Shown here in pieces: positions 1 through 11,509 of a stretch of 64,000 nt of DNA. The position numbers and the translations under genes were made by a program. The stretch is from contig NC_063446.1 of the NCBI RefSeq assembly GCF_020379485.1, forward strand, positions 13,129,597 through 13,193,596, written 5' to 3'. The notes below the pieces were generated by a model that was not told the DNA's origin, ran no database searches, and saw nothing but the letters and a program-made list of their open reading frames with translations. Each line of letters starts with the position of its first letter. Positions within the stretch are counted from its first letter, which is position 1. The stretch comes from Brassica napus. Taxonomy: Eukaryota > Streptophyta > Magnoliopsida > Brassicales > Brassicaceae.

Positions 1-443
1 CCAACTACTCCCACATACTCCAACATGGGACCCACCTTCGAGGTAGCAAAAAACTCCAAAGCTCATGTGACCAAAGTGACGAAGACAAGGTCTTTGACGA
101 CACCACAAAGAGACATGACACCACTCACCTTCGCCGAACGATGAACCACGCCCAGACGACGGCGAGAACACCGGACACCGGAATGAAAGTCGTCCCAGCT
201 TCCCTCCACCAAGGGCAACGAAATCCAAAGCAGGTCTAGGAAAAAACGATCTACTCTTGAAGCCATAAAAGCCGACTACAACCACCACAAACTACTACCA
301 CACTCTCGCCGTGAAGCCATAGAAAACTGAAACGCCATCGAATATAATCTTCGATCTCGCGAGCGGCGACCAGACCGACGACAGAACCCTAATGCAGATC
401 CAATGCCATAATGAATGGAGGAGTGAGACAGATGGAGGAGCAA
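1..443. other. Unassigned flank left of CACTA element
   Basis: This moderately GC-rich stretch has short open frames but no recognisable domain. It carries CGACGA-, GACACC- and CGCC-rich text and is cut by the CACTA insertion at 447. The sequence just right of the element (5609-5680) has a similar composition, so both may be halves of one older interrupted repeat. No function is proposed. Confidence 0.4.
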
Positions 444-479
444 TCGCACTACAAGAAAATAGAGGGATTCTGATGGCCG

Positions 480-915
480 AAATCGTCGGAAATTCGTCGG
501 AATAGCCCGATTCCGACGAATTTCCGACGAACCCGTCCGTCGGTATCGTTTCGTCGGAAAAAAAAAATTCGTCGGAATTTCGTCAGTACTTCCGACGACT
601 TTCTGACGAATACCGAGAAACGTCATTCTGACGAACTTCCGACGATATTACGATGCGGACACACGAGACCAGAGTTCATCGGAAAAACTACGTACCGACG
701 GACAACGTTCCTCGGACAATTCCGACGTAGGGTGTTCCTCGGTGTATTCCGACGAACACTGGTCGTCGGAATATACCGACGGACAATGGTCGTCGGAATA
801 TACCGACGAACAATGGTCGTCGGAATATACCAACGAACATAGTTCGTCGGTATATTCCGACGAAATGTGGTTCGTCGGTACATTCCGACGGATATATATC
901 CGTCGGTATATACCA
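480..915. repeat. Left subterminal repeat array of the CACTA element
   Basis: Many copies of TCGTCGGAA and its complement TTCCGACGA occur here. Between about 765 and 850 they form near-perfect tandem units of about 27 bp (GTCGTCGGAATATACCGACG core), each an imperfect palindrome. In En/Spm-type elements such arrays are where the TNP1/TnpA protein binds. The open frames here are by-products of the repeat. Confidence 0.8.
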
Positions 916-1118
916 ATTTTAAAAACGAATTGATTTTGCATTTTTATATATTTTTTGATTTTAATAAATTAAAAAAATCAGAAATTTAAAACTAATAATA
1001 TTATATAATTTAAATTCATACAAACCGAAATAGGAAAAAACATTCAGAAAGTTTAAAATTCATACAAACCGAAATAGAAAAAAAAAACATTCCGAAAGTT
1101 TTAAAAAGCCAAAATAAA

Positions 1119-2610
1119 CTAAGATGAACTCGAAGACATCAAACGATCTAGCTTCTGCATAATCTCGGTGTTGAACTTCTTCTGGGATGCCAACTCAGCA
1201 AGGATAGTGGCATTCTCCTTACGGATAGTGGCATTCTCCGAAAGGATAGTGGTGTTCTGCTCCTCCAATGCCCCAATCCGTTCATCTTTGTCATGTAGCT
1301 CCTCGAGAATCATGGGATCGGCATACGGAGCTTGCGAAGAAGATGCCGGATACGAAGAAGCACGACGGGCCAACCCAACTAAACGGCCTCCTTTCCTTTT
1401 AGGGACAAGTAAGTAATCGACATTATAAAAAAAAATATATTAATAAAAAAAATTACCTTTTCAACCATCTCATTTATTTGCAATAGAGACAGGTTGGTTG
1501 AAGCTCCCGTAGAGTCGCCGTCATCAGAGAGAGGCTGAGATTGAGAAACTATTTCAGCTTCCACCAAATCAACTACACCTTTGATCACGGGGTCCTGAAT
1601 TTGACCCGTCGTCTTGTTAGTGTGAGCCACCTTAATGAGTTGGAGACGATCAACGGGATTACCGTCATTTGCTTCGATCTAAAAAAACCGCCATTATTAG
1701 CCAAGAAATATATAAAATATTTATTTAAAAAATATAAAGATAAATAATAATAAAAAACTTACAAGTTCATCCTCCTTAGTAGACATAGAGCAAGCGCCGA
1801 GGTTGTGCACATACATACCTTTCCCGCCACGATCGCTCTTCCGGTTCCTGGAGTTCTGGGAAGACGTCTCTGCAGTTTCTTCCTTCTCCCAATGAGCTAT
1901 CAACTGCTCCCACACCGTCCCGTTGATGAACCGTGGCTTCTTGTTCTTCTGCCAAACTGTCTTCCACGCGTTTATCTGCTTTGTGTAAGAGTCCATGGCC
2001 TTTTCGTTGAATTTCTTACGGACTGTTTCCGTAAGATCGGAGTGCCAGTTGAACTCTTGCTACAAAACGAACACAATTTAATAAGTAAATATATTTAAAA
2101 AAATGTAAAAACTTTAAAAAAATGAAGAGTTACTATACCGCAAATTGACGAAACCACAACTCTCGTTCGTCGGAAGGGATCACACTCCACTTTGGATATC
2201 CAAAACGGAGCATGAAGTACATCATCTGGTTGATGCTCCGGCTAATGCCATTTTTCGACTTGGTGAACCTTTAAAAAAAATACAAGTTAGCAAGTTAATT
2301 AAAGGAAAAAATATAACGGTACAAATAAAAAAAAAACTAACCAAGTGCTATGGCCTCGTCGTGGGTTGGGTTGGAGAAACGGGAGATGCTCTCGACCTGG
2401 TTGTTGAACCAATAGATGAACCGGCATGACCCCCAGATCCTGTTGAGCAGCAGCGTAAGGGGCAGTGTGAGGGGCAGAGGGAGCTGGAGCGGGAATATAT
2501 GCGGGAACCGAGTCATGAGACGATCCCGATGCACGGAAACTGCTCACCGAACTACGTCGAAGACGGGCTGCGGGGCGGGCTTCATCCTCGGCCCTAAAAA
2601 AAAAAATTAA
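1119..2610 (-). pseudogene. TNP1-like CACTA accessory transposase (Transposase_24 type), decayed
   Basis: Minus-strand exons are at about 2337-2610, 2150-2270, 1761-2059, 1464-1679 and 1119-1406. Read in order they give a Ser/Pro/Ala-rich start, a block with FIYWFNNQVESISRFSNPTH, a region with [19 protein letters not shown] (the plant transposase Ptta/En-Spm signature), and a C-terminal coiled coil in which TI(L/R)xENAT recurs before a poly-Ser end. The first exon appears to change frame at about 2430-2450, since its N-terminal and C-terminal halves lie in different frames; this suggests a frameshift. Leader sequence seems to extend to about 3480, separated by AT-rich intron. The family product is a DNA-binding partner of the TNP2 transposase. 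Exon borders are approximate. Confidence 0.65.
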
Positions 2611-2699
2611 TACATCAAACATATTTTCAAATCATTTCTATTTTTAATGTTTTCATTTATATATTTACAAGAGGTTTTATAAACGTTTTTAAAAAAACT

Positions 2700-2706
2700 A
2701 TTAAAC

Positions 2707-2741
<35 letters not shown>

Positions 2742-3160
2742 ACAAAATTATAAAAATTTTATAAATATAGAAAAATGTTGTTAAAAATTTATAAAAGAAG
2801 AAAAATGTTGTTAAATATTTATATTTTTTTTAAAAAACGTTTTATTATACATAGTTTATCAGTGGAAACTTATAAAAAATTATAAAAAATTTTAAAATTT
2901 TTATTATACATGATTTACATATATATATATATATATATATGTATACAAAATTATAAAAAATTTATAAATATAGAAAAATGTTGTTAAATATTTTTAAAAA
3001 AATTTTAAAACGTTTTATTATATATATTTCATTACTGGAAACTTGAAAAACGTTTTTAAAAATCAAAAAAACGTTTTAAAAAATCAAAAAACGTTTTTAA
3101 AAATCAAAAAATGTTTTTAAAAATCAAAAAACATTTTTAAAAATCAAAAAATGTTCCAAA
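2700..3160. repeat. AT-rich tandem repeats inside the CACTA element
   Basis: A (TA)n run at about 2711-2737, followed by GTATACAAAATTATAAA, recurs at about 2920-2960, so about 200 bp has been duplicated. From about 3045 to 3155 a 20-bp unit (AAAAATCAAAAAACGTTTTT type) is repeated about six times with small changes. All of this is probably intron of the TNP1-like gene. Confidence 0.7.
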
Positions 3161-3299
3161 AAAAACTAAAACAACAATCCAAACAACAATCCTAACTTAT
3201 ATATCCTAAACTATCAATCAAACAACCTAAAATCCGAGATCTAACATCCAAAACCCTAAACAATTGAGATTAAAGAAGGTTTGGGATGATTCTTACATG

Positions 3300-3480
3300 A
3301 TTTAGGGTTTGGGGGAGGAATCGCCGGTGTAGAGGGAGGAATCGCCGGTGTAGAGAGAGGAATCGCCGGTGAATCGCCGATGGAGAGAGGAATTTAGAGA
3401 GAGAGATGCGGAGATAACGAAGAAAGAAGAAGGAGGAGGGTTATTATATCAGACGATTCCGACGGACACGGGTTCGTCGG
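3300..3480 (-). other. Probable leader of the TNP1-like gene with short tandem repeats
   Basis: On the plus strand GGAATCGCCGGTGTAGAG recurs three times (about 3317-3375), followed by purine-rich text. On the minus strand this is a pyrimidine-rich, GC-richer segment upstream of the TNP1-like exons, as expected of a 5' untranslated exon. A new block of CGTCGG repeats begins at about 3450 and probably separates the two element genes. Confidence 0.4.
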
Positions 3481-4052
3481 TATTCCGTCGGTATAATTAA
3501 AATATACCAAATGCCAATTCGCGAAAATTTTTAAGCGGTTTGGTTCTCCCGGGCAAATTGAAATTCCGACGGAATTCCGACGACTTAGTGTTTAGGGTGT
3601 TAATTTTAAGTTTCTAAATGCAAAATCCAAATCTTTGATAATATATATAGTATTTGCATAAAGATTTAACAATAAAAATGTTTTATAACACGATTTTACA
3701 CAATAACATTTTTTGTAGTGTAAGCTTATATAAATATGATTGTATAAGTATATAATGTTAAGATGAGATGTTATGAAAACAATGATATGCATACATAAAT
3801 ATTTTAATGAGTTGTTATATTTGAACGGTTGCGATCTAATACTATACTAAACACTTATTATGTGTTATTTTCATAGTTTTGGCATCTAAATTTATAGATT
3901 TTTATGATTGAAACTTTATAGAAACACATGTCGTCGGTATTTCGTCGGAAAATACCGACGACCTTTCCAATTTTCAATGAAACCCATTGTCATCGCTATG
4001 TCGCCGGTATATTGCGAGGGATTTCCGACGGACCAATAAAAAAAAAAAAAAA

Positions 4053-5240
4053 CTAATCAGAATCTTCTGAATCTTCATCAAACTCCCCAACCTCGGCTTC
4101 CGGCTCTGAATGTACGACAGCATCATGTCCAAACACAGTCAAATTCTCAACGAGTTGAACATTTTCCAAATCTTCAACTGTCTGGGCGTTGCTGGTAGAC
4201 TCTGGTTGCAATGGTTCATCATCATCAGAAGTTTCATCCACTCGTCCTCTTGGGTTGATTAGCGTTACAGTAACCCATGGATTGTCTCTGTACGTCATCC
4301 GAGGGTAACTGATGTAGCACACCTATACATATCAATTATACAAGTATTAGTAAAATATATAACATTAATTAATTATATTGGTAAAAAATTATGAATAGAT
4401 TGACATACCTGATCAGCTTGCGAACCAAAAATGAAGGGATCATAATATTGAAGTTTTCGCCGCGAATGAACTGATGTAACACCAAACGCATCAATCTTCA
4501 CTCCTCTATCTGGGGTGGTGTCATACCAATCACAATAGAATACTACACAACGCAATCCAACCATTCCAGGAAATTGGATTTCCAATATTTCTTTTATGTT
4601 GCCGTAGTAGACATCGTCACCAGAAGAAGATGAAACACCAGCATCATATGTTGTCTTAGAATGACCTTTCCTTGTGAATGCATATCCTCGCGTACAAAAT
4701 TTAGGATATGATTTGACCACATAGTTTGGTCCCTGCACAAATTCGCGTATCCAATCATCGAACACAAGACCTCTGGCCAAACCATCATTCACCTATAAAT
4801 TAAAAACATATATGATTGAAAAGTTAATTAGTTTATATATATTAAATTTAAACTAATCATTTGCATAGGGTAATATGATATATGACTCACATAACTACGA
4901 AGCCACGCAGCAAATCCGTTATCTCTAAGTTGTCGAAGCTCATCTTCTGTTGCATGCCTGTGAGTCATACGCAACTCCGCCATATATACACTATATACAA
5001 AAATATTAATCTAACAATAAATGAATAAATATTTTTACCTCTCATATTGTAGAACATCTTCACAGTTGGTGAGCAAATATGTTTGCAAATGAGCGTGCTC
5101 AGTGTCCGTCAGTCTCCGCTTCGTGAATTTTCCACTAAGTCGTCATATTTCCTTGAACATGCTTGGGACAGTAACATGATATGTTGCTCTCTCCCCTCTA
5201 TCATCATGCCGAGCAGGTCTTCGGTATTTTGTATGCACTT
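4053..5240 (-). pseudogene. TNP2-like transposase, C-terminal remnant (DUF4216 region)
   Basis: Minus-strand segments encode pieces of the C-terminal part of CACTA transposases. The segment at 5040-5240 has LQTYLLTNCEDVLQYER and, upstream in the same frame, RRPARHDDRGE, with one in-frame TGA between them. The 4890-4980 segment is a short exon. The 4373-4792 segment has DWIREFVQGPNYVVKSYPKF, VVFYCDWYD and GVKIDAFGVTSVH (DUF4216-like). The 4053-4322 segment ends in an acidic tail after WVTVTLINPRGRVDE. The N-terminal region and the catalytic Transposase_21 domain are absent: right subterminal repeats start at about 5265. With the in-frame stop, this marks a dead gene. Confidence 0.75.
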
Positions 5241-5264
5241 CTGGTGGAAAATATATATTTGTCG

Positions 5265-5600
5265 GCAACGGTCACATGGTTCGTCGGAATTCCGTCGAAA
5301 AATACCGACGGAATTCCGACGACTTTGCTGTTAATCGGAATGTCGTCGGAAATTCGTCGGAATATACCGACGAACTTCCGACAACTACAACGGTTACATT
5401 TTTTATCGGAATGTCGTCGAAAAGTCGTCGGAAAATTCTGACGAACTATGTTTCGTCGGAATTCCGTCGGAAATAGCCGACGGAATTCCGACGACTTAAT
5501 TTTTTTGGATTTGGTCAGAAATTTGTCAGTATTCCGTCATAAATGTCCGACGATATTGGTGTCCGTCGGAACCTCCGTCGGAATTCGGTGTGTTTTCTTG
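5265..5600. repeat. Right subterminal repeat array of the CACTA element
   Basis: Closely spaced TTCGTCGGAATTCCGTCGG-type palindromes run to the right terminus and mirror the left array. Confidence 0.8.
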
Positions 5601-5608
5601 TAGTGTCG

Positions 5609-5968
5609 AGACCAAACAAAAGAAAAAGAGAGGAGAGTCTTCATCGCCGGACGCGTCTTTGGCCATGTGCCAGGAGTGCTTATGCACAGGGTCCCACCTA
5701 TTTTATTAATTTTTCTTTGTGTGCCCTAAATTTAGAAAACAATTGTGAAAAGGTCCATGTTTTATATTTGATCAATATGAACCCTAAAATTGGTTTAAGA
5801 TAATGGATTTGCACAGGGCCCATGTTTACTTTCAGACGGGCCTGGTGCTCACACACCGTCAAACGTCGGAACAATATCGATACGTAGTTATAAGCTTCGA
5901 GAGGATAAAGGAGAGAGGAAAGGGTTTTTAGCTATTTTATTTAAATTAGAAAAGGCGTATTTTTCTCA
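5609..5968. other. Spacer between CACTA and hAT-like elements
   Basis: There is no gene. The first 80 bp (AAAAGAGAGGAGAG and GCCGGACGCG) resemble the flank left of the CACTA element and may be the other half of an interrupted older sequence. Confidence 0.4.
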
Positions 5969-5976
5969 CACCAAAA

Positions 5977-6589
5977 TAGGCCTGAGCAAAATAACCGAAA
6001 CCGAAGAACCGAACCGAAATATCCGAAACCGGAACGGGACCAATACTCTCAAATACCCGAACAGTTTCTATATTTTTATATCTGAAATAACCGAACCGAA
6101 CCGAGAACCGAACGGGTATCCGGATATATAAAAATATTAATTATATATATATATAACATCACTAAATATATATTTTTAATTTAAAATTTTATTAAAAGTA
6201 TCTGAAAATAGTTGAGGATAACTAAATTATTATAAAGTATCCAAACTACCCAAAAGTATCCAAAACTATCCGGATAGTTTTATCCGAAATATCCAAATTT
6301 TTTATCTAAATCATCCTAATTATTTGATATTTTACCCTAAATAACCGATATTTTATCCAAATTATCCGAACTACCCGAACTACCCGAACTATCCAAACCC
6401 GAACTGGATCCAAATGAGAACCGAATATTTTCCGGATATTTTCCGGTTCCTACATTTACTATCTGAACCGAACCGAACCGAACCGAAAATAGGTCAACTA
6501 CTAAATGGATCCTCTAGCTCCTATCGGAACTATCCAAAACCCGAAATACCCGAACCGAACCGAACCGATACCCGAAATGCCCAGCCCAA
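5977..6589. mobile_element. hAT-like non-autonomous element full of AACCG-type repeats
   Basis: The left end TAGGCCTGAGCA and the right end TGCCCAGCCCAA are imperfect inverted repeats (9 of 12). They are flanked by CACCAAAA (5969-5976) and CACCAAAT (6590-6597), an 8-bp target duplication with one mismatch, as expected for hAT transposons. The 613-bp body has no real gene. It is a dense field of ACCGAA, ACCCGAA and ATCCGAA units on either side of an AT-rich core. Confidence 0.65.
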
Positions 6590-6599
6590 CACCAAATCA

Positions 6600-7160
6600 C
6601 ACGTTTCTTACACTAGCGGACAATTCTAGTTTAAAATCTTAGGATAAAGGAACAAACATAATATTTATCATTACATGTCACCATTATCATCACCTTCATA
6701 CCATTATCATCATTTTCCACAATCATCATCATTCTTATCATATCACCACCATCATCGTAACATAACGGTGATGCACGTTTGCATGTCCCTCGACCAATAG
6801 GTAGCTGATTACTATTCGTAAAATTGAAACGATTTTTTTATAAAAATTGCGACTTGTGGATTCTTATAATCTTAAAACCTGCAAACCAACATTTGATTAG
6901 GTTGTAGCAACATCAAAACGAAAAGACATTAATTATTAATAATAATCTATAATAATTATATTATCAACATCTTCAATTCAGAAAAAAATCAGAACATCAT
7001 ACCACCACCATCATAATCATACCATAACCATCATCATCTACAAAAATCTGTTTAGTGGTTTGAATTTTACAGCACGACTTCCATATAAGTTACTTTGTAT
7101 ATAATATTGATTTTGTGTTTTTATATAAGGAAGAACTGTGTTGCAGTTGAATTTATATAG
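6600..7160. other. Intergenic, ATC/CAT-rich simple sequence
   Basis: Loose clusters of ATC/CAT trinucleotides occur at about 6670-6760 and 6990-7045. No gene or element ends were seen. Confidence 0.5.
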
Positions 7161-7164
7161 CAAA

Positions 7165-8230
7165 GCTTGTTGTACATGATACTTTCAAAGTTAACTAAAG
7201 AATAGTTCATTAGGAAGATCTCATGGTCAAACAAATTATAGAAAGTCTTTTTTCTACATTAATAATGGAAAGTCTTTACCACGACTTTACAACAATCTTC
7301 TTTGTAATCGTTTCCGATTTCCCGTTCTCGGGTTGATTAAATAATATTATATTTTTAAAAAAAACATCTTCTTAATTTGTATTTAAGTTTTATAAAAAGT
7401 GGTTGAAATATGCATTGTTATTCTCCTGTTTCAATATATATGTGTGTGTGTGTGCATGTTTTTTTGGTAAACATATATATGCATGGTTATTTTGTAGTTA
7501 TGGTATTTGAGCAAATTTAAGTAATATTTAAATGTAACAAATTTCATGATGTTCGAAGTTTGTCGGGTATTTGAAATCAAAATAGTAAATTACTGTCAAT
7601 TTTTCTTCTTGGGATTTCATAATACTTGAGAAGATTTATGTGATAATTTAAAAAAAATATGAAAGTTAATTAGCATATAAAAATTTCAATTTTTTACGTA
7701 TATATATTATGCTGATCCGTCAAAAAAAATCGCAAATTATTATCAAAGTCGTATTCCATCAACGTATTATATATGTAATTGGAATTTTATATGTAAATTA
7801 TAGCAATCATGTTTTATATGATTGTTTCAAAGTAAACTAAAGAATAGTTCATAAGGAAGATCGTAAGGTCAAACAAATTATAGAAAATCTTAACCTCAAC
7901 TTTAAAACCATCTTCTTTGTATTTAGGTTTTATAAAACGAACAATGGTTGAAGTATGCATGGTAAATTTGTATTTTAGGTATTTGACGAAATTTTAAGTA
8001 TTTAAATGCAACAAAGTTTATGATTTTCAAAGTTTGTTTTCTATTTGAAAGCAATATAGCTAATTACCGTCAATTGTTTTTTTTTCGTATTTCATAATAC
8101 TTAAGAAGATTTCTGCGACAATTTCATGTCTTTATCCAAAAAAAATGAAAGTTAACCCTCTTACAAATTTTCAATTATTTACATATATTATGTACCAAAG
8201 TCGTATTCCATCAACGTCAGTTATTATACT
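7165..8230 (+). repeat. Diverged tandem duplication, unit about 640 bp
   Basis: The segment starting near 7180 (CTAAAGAATAGTTCATTAGG) recurs near 7835 (CTAAAGAATAGTTCATAAGG). Colinear matches follow: GGTCAAACAAATTATAGAAA, a TTTATAAA-GGTTGAA-TATGCATG block, GTCAATTxTTCTT, TTTCATAATACTT-AGAAGATTT, and a closing GTCGTATTCCATCAACGT near 7750 and 8200. The copies are direct, differ by many substitutions and indels, and contain no gene. Confidence 0.75.
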
Positions 8231-11200
8231 ATCTTCTGCAGTTTACCCGTTAGACTTTTTTTGTCTTTATATTCGTTGTATCTGCGAAGTGTTTAGACTG
8301 CAGTTTTAAAATCTAATCATGTTTTATAAATGATTAGCAATCTTTAGGCTGTATTTATCCCCAAAAATACTATTTAGGATGTAACAGTAAATTGTCAAGT
8401 GAAATTACCCATACACTAATAAATTAATAAACAGTTTACGAATGCAAAACGTCTAAATCAAGAAACGAATCTCACTTATTCACTATACAGTCGACCCTAA
8501 ACTTATCACAGTTTTGGTAAAGCAAGAGACACTTGATGTAACAAGGTAAGGTATTTTTTCTTTGAATTCAATTTAACATTCAGCTAAATTTAACACTTGA
8601 TGTAACAAGATACTTTTTCTTTGAATTAAATTTAACATTTAATCCCAAAACAAAAACATTAAATCGTTGTCGCGGAAATTTTCCAAAACTTGCATCTTAA
8701 TCATGAGAAACATACAAAAGGGAAATTGTACGAAATAAATTTAAACAAAAACTGATGTGGACAAGTTAAATATTTCAGAGTTCTGATTCAATAATAATTT
8801 GTAAGCCAGTGAACCCTTTACTCAAAATAGATATTGTTCAGTCCGACCAAACTGCCAGCTCAAGCTCGATCCACAATTCTCGCCACGTATGTCTCGCCGA
8901 CATCAGAAGTGTACTAACCATAGGTTTTTTTCAAGATGCCAGAATAATATGTTTCATTAAAATAATAATATAAAATTATTGTAAAATATTCGATTTGGTT
9001 TTATAAATTCCAAAATATCGTAAAAGTTTTATAAATTAACAATTCATCAATTATTATGCTTTAGTTATTTTATAAAGATTATAACATTTCTGTGACAAAA
9101 AAAAAGATTATAACATTTATGTCATATAAATAAGAAATACTAGGAAAATATGAAGAAAACATACAGAACAACAATTATAATATATTTTTAGTTTTTAGTA
9201 AAGTAATGAATTATGTGAATGTAAATGGAAAATTTTAATTGGGTGTTCATCTTGCCAAAAGAAACCCACAGAAGAGAGAAGAGATCATGTTTTGGAATGT
9301 TTTTTTCTTAGATTTCGTCAAATAAAATCGTTGCATTTATTATGTGTATCAGAAAGTACTCACCCCTTACGATTAGTCTATGTCCAAGCTCAGCGGCCAA
9401 TTACGGTTACAAACTGCCACTCACAATCTCTATTCTCACATTTCCAACTGCAACATTACCTATTAATAGTTTCAAAAAAAAAAAACATTACCGATATAGA
9501 GTGGAAAAAAAGATTGAAACATCTCTCGGAGAATTCTTAAATTCCATAAATAGTTTAGAAAACAAAATAAGTTGTGCTGTCAATATATCCGTAATATCTT
9601 TATGCAGTACGAATCAATATATCTAAGAAAGTCGAGTAACGACTAGTCTATGTCGTCGGTTCGTTTAAGAGTGATAGATCATCTGTTTGTAAAACTTGAC
9701 ACTCCGCCAAACGCCTCGCGTCAAATGTCATATTGTATTTATCTTTGTGTCCAACTGTACTCGGCCATGGACGGACCTAGCTATGCATAGAGTATTTAGA
9801 CGTGCCTTCCACATATGCCAATTGAATAAAATTATATTTTGATAGAGGCCGATCGCTTTAGCCAATGATTCTAATATGGTTTCACATTTTCCATCAATTG
9901 TTTCATGTTCTTGTTTTCTATATTTGACATTCCTTAATTTAGCCAACTCCTTTTTATCTTTTATTCCAAAATATTTTAATGTAAATTTTTCTTTAACTTA
10001 TCTCTAATTTCACCTCAAAAACAAAGATTAATATTTTATCTGTTTAAGACGATAAAATTACAATTTTATTTAAAAAAATAATATATCAACTTCTGAACTC
10101 TTTATTTGAAACTAAAACAAATTGAATGTCGTAAGCTATCGGAAGTAGTTTAGTAAAGTTCATCAACACCGACTTCATTATATGTCAATACAAGATATAA
10201 TCATTTGTAATAAAAAATACTATTAAATAGCTTTTATGAAAAGTAAAACTTTAAACAACAAACTAGACAATCACTATCATACGTGACAATTAAAAAAAAT
10301 ATATCTAACTGAATCACATGCATATCGTTGTTGCTGATAATAGGTATAAGTGAAACAAAGCTACCAGTACTGGTCACATAACACAACTAAAAAACAAGGC
10401 ATTTGCAACGAAATATATCAAGTTTTTTTTTTGTCAAGTAGGAATATATCAAGTTATCAGTCGTTATAAATTGAGAATCATCGAAAGCGTTTCTTCCTTT
10501 TCTCTCCATTTTCTTGGGGGATATAAAAGCAGCTTGAAACATTATTTTGAGGTGTTCTTAGTTTCTCGGCCATCCATTGGTCGAGTGTCTCTAAATATGT
10601 GGAGATATGTATATTAGAGAAAGAGAAAAAGAAAACTTAAGGTAAACTTTCAGAAAACTTTTAAAAAACGTAGCGGGTGGCTTTATAAAAGAAAAATTCA
10701 CTTAATAGGAGGCTTGTCGACATTTGCAGCGAATGCTACTCGACGGGTAATCTGATAATTTGCCTTTATAATTTATATAAAGAAACTATAGTGGCTGTAT
10801 TTTTTTGCCAAACAGTTAAACCTAAAACATGTTCTGGTATAACTGGATATATTTTTAAGATCTTCTTTAAAAAATTTGGCATCGATACTAAGTTTTACCC
10901 AGACGTTTGATAAATATTCGAAGTGAGTAGAGCTTTAGCATTGCGATTTCGTAGACCTCTCACGTACGGATATAAACTAAAACCTAGTTGTCAAGTAATA
11001 CGAAATGTTTGCAACTCATGAAATTAAAACCCTAGGATAACGAGTTCTTTTGTTATCGTCGATAAAGAAACTTAATAAAAACATTACATTTTGTACCGGC
11101 ACTAATGAAAATAAAATATGCACTAGACATTCAATAACTTGTGAAAATAACAGTACTCATTAAATGGTACGAAATGTTGTAATAATTAGCAATCGGCCGT

Positions 11201-11500
11201 GGAGTCACGGACTAAAAAATAGAATACCATAAATAAAAGAGCGAGTGATAGAAAGCCACAAACGAAGGACAACCAGAGCCGTGCATATATCCAATTTACA
11301 TTATTCTTTCTTTCAAATTTTTAATTTATAAAACTGCAAATTTTTCTTACCATTTAAAATATTATAAATTATGAAAAGGGTTTGTATCCTAATGATCCCT
11401 TTCTTCGTAGATAATTGCCAGAGATCGCATATTCTAATATCGATGCGGTGGTACTATAATTCTCCTAAAGAATTTCTTTGGATCCTGTTATAGTCATTAT
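8231..11500. other. Intergenic, no gene recognised
   Basis: AT-rich sequence. A short direct repeat (CACTTGATGTAACAAG followed by TTTTTCTTTGAATT) occurs at about 8530-8585 and 8592-8645. Short open frames at 9292-9626 and 9728-9946 show no domain, no plausible splice partners and no codon signal. I see nothing else I can support. Confidence 0.5.
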
Positions 11501-11509
11501 AAAACATTT

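Larger units (their letters stand above)
447..5605 (-). mobile_element. CACTA (En/Spm) DNA transposon, internally deleted
   Basis: The element begins CACTACAAGAAAA at 447 and ends TTTTCTTGTAGTG at 5605, a perfect 13-bp terminal inverted repeat. It is flanked by the trinucleotide TCG at 444-446 and 5606-5608, the 3-bp target duplication expected of CACTA elements. Both ends carry dense subterminal copies of a TTCGTCGG/CCGACGAA motif. Two transposase-type genes are read on the minus strand: a TNP2 C-terminal remnant (about 4053-5240) and then a TNP1-like gene (about 1119-2610, leader to about 3480). The catalytic part of TNP2 is missing, because the remnant abuts the right subterminal repeats directly. 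The element is therefore a non-autonomous deletion derivative that could move only with transposase from elsewhere. An internal TTTTTTGTAGTG at 3711-3722 resembles a second terminus but has no partner. Confidence 0.9.

Noticed and set aside
648..941. Open frames with repeated YTDEQWSSE-type units
   Set aside because: They are produced by the 27-bp CACTA subterminal repeat; no leader, splice signals or known domain.
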